A program made the translations under genes and the position numbers. From Phycisphaeraceae bacterium (GTDB taxonomy: Bacteria; Planctomycetota; Phycisphaerae; Phycisphaerales; Phycisphaeraceae): DNA of 64,000 nucleotides. Positions 59,578 through 64,000 of the stretch are shown here, piece after piece. Under the pieces are notes generated by a model that was not told the DNA's origin, did no database searches, and saw nothing but the letters and a program-made list of their open reading frames with translations. Position 1 is the stretch's first letter; each line of letters opens with the position of its first letter. The stretch covers positions 310,001-374,000 of the forward strand of contig JAJDCY010000023.1 of NCBI GenBank assembly GCA_029260595.1, read 5' to 3'.

Positions 59578-60390
59578 ATGCTCGGCGACTTCGCACCGCT
59601 AACCAAACCGGGATTGTTCATCACCGCGACCGACACCGGCGTCGGCAAAACAATCATCACCTGCGCCATCGCCGCCGCGTTGCGCCGACAACTCAGCGGC
59701 GCCGCGGTTTCCTATCCGCCCCGCGTCGGTGTCTGCAAACCATTCGCAACCGACTGCCGCAAAGAACGCGAAGGGCTCGTCAGCGCCGACGCCGAAGCCC
59801 TCGCCCACTTCGCCGACTGCCGAGCACCGCTGGAAACAATCAACCCGATCCGATACTCGCCCCCCCTCGCCCCAGCCGCGGCCGCGAACCTCGCCGGCGC
59901 CCAGCCCGACTACCCCGCGCTCGTGCGCGCGCTTCAATCCCTCGACTCTGCCAACGACTGCCTCCTGATCGAGGGCGTCGGCGGCCTCATGGCCCCGCTG
60001 GACAATCAACACACCGTGCTAGACCTCGCAACCGCGCTCGGCTACCCGGTACTGATCGTTACGCGAGCCGGGCTGGGCACGTTGAATCACACCGCGATGA
60101 CCGTGCGGTTACTGCAGCAAGCCGCGTGCAAGGTCGCCGGCATGGTGGTCAACATGTACGACGCCGATGCCGCCGGCAGCGACCCCTCGGTGACGTCCAA
60201 CCGCCAGTGGCTTGAAAAGATGAATCGCACCCCAATCCTCGCAACTGTCGCGAAAGTCGCGGACGGGCTGGTCGCAGCCGAGCAGGGCCGAATCCCCGCA
60301 AGCATCCTCGACACCGTCGCGGCGACCTACTGGCCGGGCGTGCTGGCCTCGGCCTGCTGCTCGTCCGCGGCGTCGCCGGGGCCGTCCTGA
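59578..60390 (+). CDS. bioD: Dethiobiotin synthetase
   Basis: A 270-residue enzyme of the BioD family. The P-loop is FITATDTGVGKT (14-25), VGVCKPFATDC provides the substrate-site Lys, PLAPAAAANLAG matches the family's third motif, and LIEGVGGLMAPLD is the Mg2+/ATP motif. It closes the ureido ring of 7,8-diaminopelargonate in biotin synthesis. No other bio genes are adjacent. Its last 64 bases overlap the convergent AsmA-like gene, so its C-terminal 20 residues (ACCSSAASPGPS end) are probably not conserved. The ATG at 59578 is chosen over longer in-frame starts that run into lpxI. Confidence 0.94.
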   Translation: MLGDFAPLTKPGLFITATDTGVGKTIITCAIAAALRRQLSGAAVSYPPRVGVCKPFATDCRKEREGLVSADAEALAHFADCRAPLETINPIRYSPPLAPAAAANLAGAQPDYPALVRALQSLDSANDCLLIEGVGGLMAPLDNQHTVLDLATALGYPVLIVTRAGLGTLNHTAMTVRLLQQAACKVAGMVVNMYDADAAGSDPSVTSNRQWLEKMNRTPILATVAKVADGLVAAEQGRIPASILDTVAATYWPGVLASACCSSAASPGPS

Positions 60391-63300
60391 TCGGTCGGCT
60401 TTCCAAACACGTGTGTCCAACTGCGTTTGATCCCCTGGAAGCTGTCGACCTTCGGCTTGGGATCGCTGAGCGTTCCGCCGACATGGATGCTCAGCAACTC
60501 ATCTTTGATCACCGAGAACAACCCCGACAGCGCGCCGAACGTCGGCCCGACCGGGTTGCGTGTCTGCAGGTTCAAGTTAAGCCCGAGCGTGCTGTACTGC
60601 ATCGTCCCCGACCCGGCGATCTCGATCGTCGGCGACTCAAACCGAATTGAATCGAACCAAACCCGATCGCCGTCGATCAGATAGCTAGCCGTCGCGCGGT
60701 CGAAGGCCTTGGACGCCGGGATGGACAGATTCAACACATGCATCAGCGCGAAGGTCAAGGGCACTTCGTAAAGATTGGCGTCGCGGATATCCACCGCGCC
60801 GCGCCCGCGTCGGACCAACGGGTGTGACGTTGACCCCTCGATAGACAGGCTGGCCGCCAACGTCCCGGACGGGCCGGGCTGCCGCTTGGCGGGCTTCGCG
60901 CCTGACCCGGCGACGGCCTCGACCTCGGCGTCATGCTTCAGCGGAGCGACAAACGGGCGAAGGCGAACATCCTGGAGCGTCAGGTCCATCCGGTACACCG
61001 CGTCGTTGCCGAGCAGGAAGATGTCCCCGGTGCCGAGCAGCGTCCCGCCATAGGACTCGCCGCGCAGCCCGGTGATCTTCAGCACGTCCTGCTTGTTCGG
61101 CTCGTTCTCGATGCGGACCGACAGCGGGCTGAACAGGCGGTCAACGGCGCGCAGCCGATTGGCGTTGAACTCGAGCGCGACATCAGGCCAGCGCGACCCG
61201 TGCTTGTAGTACGTATGGATCGCGAGCGTTCCAGCGCCATCCCGTATCGGAAGGCCGATCGTCGCACTGGCACCCTCGAGTTCGGCGGTACCGGTGAACT
61301 CGGTGAACGGCTGATCGCCTGCGAGCGCCACAACCAGTTTTGCGCCCTTGATCTCATACCCCGCGTCAAACCGCAGCCCGTCGACCACAGCCGTTACCAC
61401 CGGCGGCAACGCGCATCGCGCGACCGGACAAACTCGATCACCGCGCGCATCGAATTTGAGATTGACCTCCCGATCACCAACAAGCCCGACCTCTCCATCA
61501 ATCCGAAACGACCCCGCCGCAAACGACCCGGCCAGCGCCGTAAGGGTGATCGCCTCGGGCGTGATCCGTGCGGCACCCTCCATCGATTCAAAGTCGAGTC
61601 GCTGCCCGGCATAGTCAAAGCCGAACGTCTCCGGGTGGACATCCAGAAACCGCTCGACTTGTCGCGAGCCTAGCGCGTTTCGTGCGAACCACCGCGCATC
61701 CACCACGCCGGTTGGCTGAAACCGGTTGAAGAACCCGCTTAACCGCTGCACGCCCGGGTACCACGGCGGGAGCATGTCGAAGAAAGGGTCCGCCAGGTTC
61801 AACCCGGTGACATCCGCTTCAAACTCCGTGTCCGCCTGGCCCGATCGCCAGTCGCCCGAATACGCCAGCGTCAACCGTGTCTGATCGTGCAGCCCCGTCA
61901 GCTTGTGCAGCTTGACGCGCCCTCGCTCGACGGTCAGTTTCCCCTCGACCTCCTCCAACCCATACCGCCCGCCCATCGGCCGCGCCCGCCCATCCGCCAT
62001 CGCCAACTGGATCTCGAACCCGATCTCACCGTCGTCGCCGCGAGTCACGACGCCCGTCGCATCGAGCACCCCTTCGAGCCCCAACCCCGCGACGAGCGGC
62101 CGGTGCGCATCCGACAGAGTCGCCAACAGAATCGCGTCCGCCGGCACAGCCTCCGCATGAACTTGAAGGTGTGGCTCGAGGTAACTGCCGCGCGGCCCCG
62201 AACGATCAACTCGCCCGGTGAATCTGAACCGCCCCCCGTTCAACCCGACCGCTTCGATTCCCTCGACGGTGACCGAGTCCGGGCGGATCAACAACTTCCC
62301 ACCGGTGACGCGCAGCGGGTACGGCCAATGCGTAAACAACACCTCTAACCCAGCCGCATCAAGCATCACGCTTGTGCGAGTCGGTTCGTCCGGACCAAGG
62401 CTGCGTTGAACCTCGGCGAGGATCGAGGCCCGACCGGCCAGGTCAAACACCGGCGTATCGGCGACCCGCTCCGCCTGCTCGATATGTGAATCCAGCGGTT
62501 GGATCACCCCGGCACGCCCCGGCGCGAACGTCGCACGCTTGTCGTTCAGACGCTGAACCTGCGCCAACGCCTCCTCGCGCATCGCCGAAGTCTGGATCAC
62601 ACCCCGATCGATCAGGCGTTGGTGCGCCTGGCGATCCGCGAACAAATCGATCACCGGCCGAACACGCTCGGGCAGCGCATCCACCAGGACCTGATCCACC
62701 GGCCCATCGTGAGCGCGCACGGTGACCTGCACCGCGGCACCGGGTGCGGGCGGCGCGATCATCCCCTCGAGCTCGACGCGTGCCCCCGTCAGCCCACGCC
62801 CGGCCAGTTTCACAATCTGTATCTGTTCGTCATCGAATCGCAGCGTCCCCGCCACCTCGCGCAGCGGGTAGTTGAATCGCGGGAACGTCAACTGCGCATC
62901 GGCGAGATCCACCTGCCCCGCGTACACCAGCAGCCCACCGCGAGTCTCACGACGCAGCAACGCACTGATCGCGAACGTGCCCTGCGGCGTGAACCGCTGC
63001 AACCGATCCTGCACGTGCTGCGGCAGCGCCAGCAGATACCCCGCAGGCTGCTCGGCCAACTGAAACGGTTCCGTCCGCACCGTCAGTTCGAACGGCGCTT
63101 CACGCGACAACCCCGCGACCTGCCCGTCGATCACGTAGCGCAGGTCTTCGATCCGCCCCGCGACATGCGATAGCGTGATCCGCCGCCCCGCCAATCCGAT
63201 CGCGCCCGACACCTCCGTCATCCGTGCGCCCGTTTCGCCGTACGGCACGGTCAGTTGTGCGTCGTGCAGTTCAACCTGACCGTGCAGCCCGATCGCCGGG

Positions 63301-64000
63301 TCGGGGTCGAACCCGAATCGGACCGAGGCGACCTCCCCCACCGGCTTCACGCGATCCCACCACTGCCGCAGCCGGCTGGGCAACACGGCGCGGTGCGATT
63401 CGTGCGCGACCAGTCGTTCCATCTCGCCTGCGAATGACCCGCGTCGCAGGTCCACCTCGCCCGACAACGCCACACCCGCGTCCGATGCGTCCAGCGCGTC
63501 CACGCGGTGCACCAGGCTGAACCGATACGTCCCCGGCCCGGCTGTCGATTCGGTCAGCTTCCCCGTAACGTGCGCTGTCCCCAGCAACTCATACGCGCAC
63601 GACTGCGTCTGCCCGAACCGCAACCCGCCGCCGCGGACGAACAACTCGGGCATGCGCTTTAGCGGCGGCCCGGGTGGCCCCGGCGGTCGGCTGCGGCGCA
63701 GGATTTCGAAGTTGTACAGCCCGTCCTCGATGCGCTCGGTCACGTGCAACACCGGCTTGACCAGCGTGACCTGCTCGATGCGAAACTGACCGACCAGCAA
63801 AGACGCCAGGTTGTGTTTGATCAGCACCTGCTCGGCTTCAAACAGTTGGCCCGCAGGCCCGTCGGTCTCGGGCATCGCCAGGCTCAACCCGCTTAGCGTC
63901 ACCGACCCGTCGAAACCGAACTGCGCCGACTCGATTTCGACACGCGCACCGGTCGTCGCCGCGATTGCCGACCGCGCGGCTTGCACAACCCGCGGCGGGC
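60327..64000 (-). CDS. Large AsmA-like protein (partial at window edge)
   Basis: At least 1224 residues, open through the right edge, so the N-terminus with its expected membrane helix is missing. Long runs of amphipathic beta strands, such as VEIESAQFGFDGSVTLSGLS, LHGQVELHDAQLTVPYG and VEGIEAVGLNGGRFRFTGRV, fit AsmA/TamB/YhdP proteins, which form a hydrophobic groove bridging the two membranes and carry phospholipids. The C-terminal AsmA_2-like part has GRGAVDIRDANLYEVPLTFA, IEIAGSGTMQYSTLGLNLNL and IHVGGTLSDPKPKVDSF, a very typical ending. A short helical stretch (about QRLIDRGVIQTSAMREEAL) interrupts the middle. The tail DQDGPGDAADEQQAEASTPGQ is disordered. It overlaps bioD by 64 bp. Confidence 0.85.
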   Translation of the reverse strand, partial: PPRVVQAARSAIAATTGARVEIESAQFGFDGSVTLSGLSLAMPETDGPAGQLFEAEQVLIKHNLASLLVGQFRIEQVTLVKPVLHVTERIEDGLYNFEILRRSRPPGPPGPPLKRMPELFVRGGGLRFGQTQSCAYELLGTAHVTGKLTESTAGPGTYRFSLVHRVDALDASDAGVALSGEVDLRRGSFAGEMERLVAHESHRAVLPSRLRQWWDRVKPVGEVASVRFGFDPDPAIGLHGQVELHDAQLTVPYGETGARMTEVSGAIGLAGRRITLSHVAGRIEDLRYVIDGQVAGLSREAPFELTVRTEPFQLAEQPAGYLLALPQHVQDRLQRFTPQGTFAISALLRRETRGGLLVYAGQVDLADAQLTFPRFNYPLREVAGTLRFDDEQIQIVKLAGRGLTGARVELEGMIAPPAPGAAVQVTVRAHDGPVDQVLVDALPERVRPVIDLFADRQAHQRLIDRGVIQTSAMREEALAQVQRLNDKRATFAPGRAGVIQPLDSHIEQAERVADTPVFDLAGRASILAEVQRSLGPDEPTRTSVMLDAAGLEVLFTHWPYPLRVTGGKLLIRPDSVTVEGIEAVGLNGGRFRFTGRVDRSGPRGSYLEPHLQVHAEAVPADAILLATLSDAHRPLVAGLGLEGVLDATGVVTRGDDGEIGFEIQLAMADGRARPMGGRYGLEEVEGKLTVERGRVKLHKLTGLHDQTRLTLAYSGDWRSGQADTEFEADVTGLNLADPFFDMLPPWYPGVQRLSGFFNRFQPTGVVDARWFARNALGSRQVERFLDVHPETFGFDYAGQRLDFESMEGAARITPEAITLTALAGSFAAGSFRIDGEVGLVGDREVNLKFDARGDRVCPVARCALPPVVTAVVDGLRFDAGYEIKGAKLVVALAGDQPFTEFTGTAELEGASATIGLPIRDGAGTLAIHTYYKHGSRWPDVALEFNANRLRAVDRLFSPLSVRIENEPNKQDVLKITGLRGESYGGTLLGTGDIFLLGNDAVYRMDLTLQDVRLRPFVAPLKHDAEVEAVAGSGAKPAKRQPGPSGTLAASLSIEGSTSHPLVRRGRGAVDIRDANLYEVPLTFALMHVLNLSIPASKAFDRATASYLIDGDRVWFDSIRFESPTIEIAGSGTMQYSTLGLNLNLQTRNPVGPTFGALSGLFSVIKDELLSIHVGGTLSDPKPKVDSFQGIKRSWTHVFGKPTDQDGPGDAADEQQAEASTPGQ

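Noticed and set aside
1..64000. tRNA, rRNA, insertion sequences, integrases or phage genes
   Set aside because: No cloverleaf with a T-loop motif, no rRNA-like stretch and no transposase or integrase motif was found on either strand.

Overview
The window is about 64 kb of dense, high-GC chromosomal DNA, most likely from a planctomycete, probably of class Phycisphaerae. The evidence is two PEP-CTERM proteins, a giant surface protein opening with the planctomycete-type FEPLEDRVMLS signature, a fused aroDE gene, an LpxI-type lipid A enzyme (so a Gram-negative envelope), DUF1015 and DUF420 proteins, and a short intergenic repeat that I recall from planctomycete genomes. I see no rRNA, tRNA, CRISPR array, insertion sequence, prophage or clear pseudogene.

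Layout. 1-2 kb: end of an unknown gene, a HEAT-repeat lipoprotein, a DUF420-like membrane protein and a PilZ protein. 2.5-4.3 kb: a UDP-GlcNAc/UDP-glucose 4-epimerase-like SDR and an O6-alkylguanine methyltransferase. 4.3-9.4 kb (minus): one overlapping run encoding an ABC-2 permease, SCO1, DUF420, two membrane TPR-like proteins and a Na+/Ca2+ exchanger. 9.5-10.9 kb: clpP and a lipoprotein. 11-26.5 kb: an exopolysaccharide locus with a Wzx flippase, a Wzy-like polymerase, an AlgD-type nucleotide-sugar dehydrogenase, eight glycosyltransferases, a methyltransferase and a secreted hyaluronidase-like (GH56-like) protein. 26.7-31.6 kb: two PEP-CTERM proteins flanking DUF1015 and a DEAD-box helicase.

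31.7-47.2 kb is housekeeping: aroDE; an ArsR/SRPBCC/DinB/TfoX operon with a perfect palindrome over its promoter; a CBS protein; an AKR-like protein with the Mpg glycosylase; CrcB; ferredoxin-NADP reductase; DNA polymerase III delta'; cardiolipin synthase; a HAD phosphatase; and a system II cytochrome c maturation operon (lipoprotein, ResB, CcsA) ending in a MscS channel. 47.3-52.1 kb: a gamma-carbonic-anhydrase-like protein, a glycine-tailed RRM protein, a PpiD/SurA-like membrane-anchored protein and a MacB/FtsX-type permease. 52.3-58.5 kb: one 2059-residue surface protein (RTX repeats, a GH18-like barrel, Ig-like domains and seven tandem repeats of about 174 residues). 58.6-64 kb: LpxI, BioD and a large AsmA-like protein that runs off the window.

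The most distinctive biology is at the cell surface. The polysaccharide locus, the GH56-like and GH18-like barrels, the PEP-CTERM proteins and the giant repeat protein all point to an elaborate extracellular matrix. Neither an initiating sugar-phosphate transferase nor an exosortase is in the window, so these genes must depend on loci elsewhere. Start sites were chosen by reading frame, Shine-Dalgarno sequences and family N-termini. No database search was run, so every family assignment comes from motif recognition.
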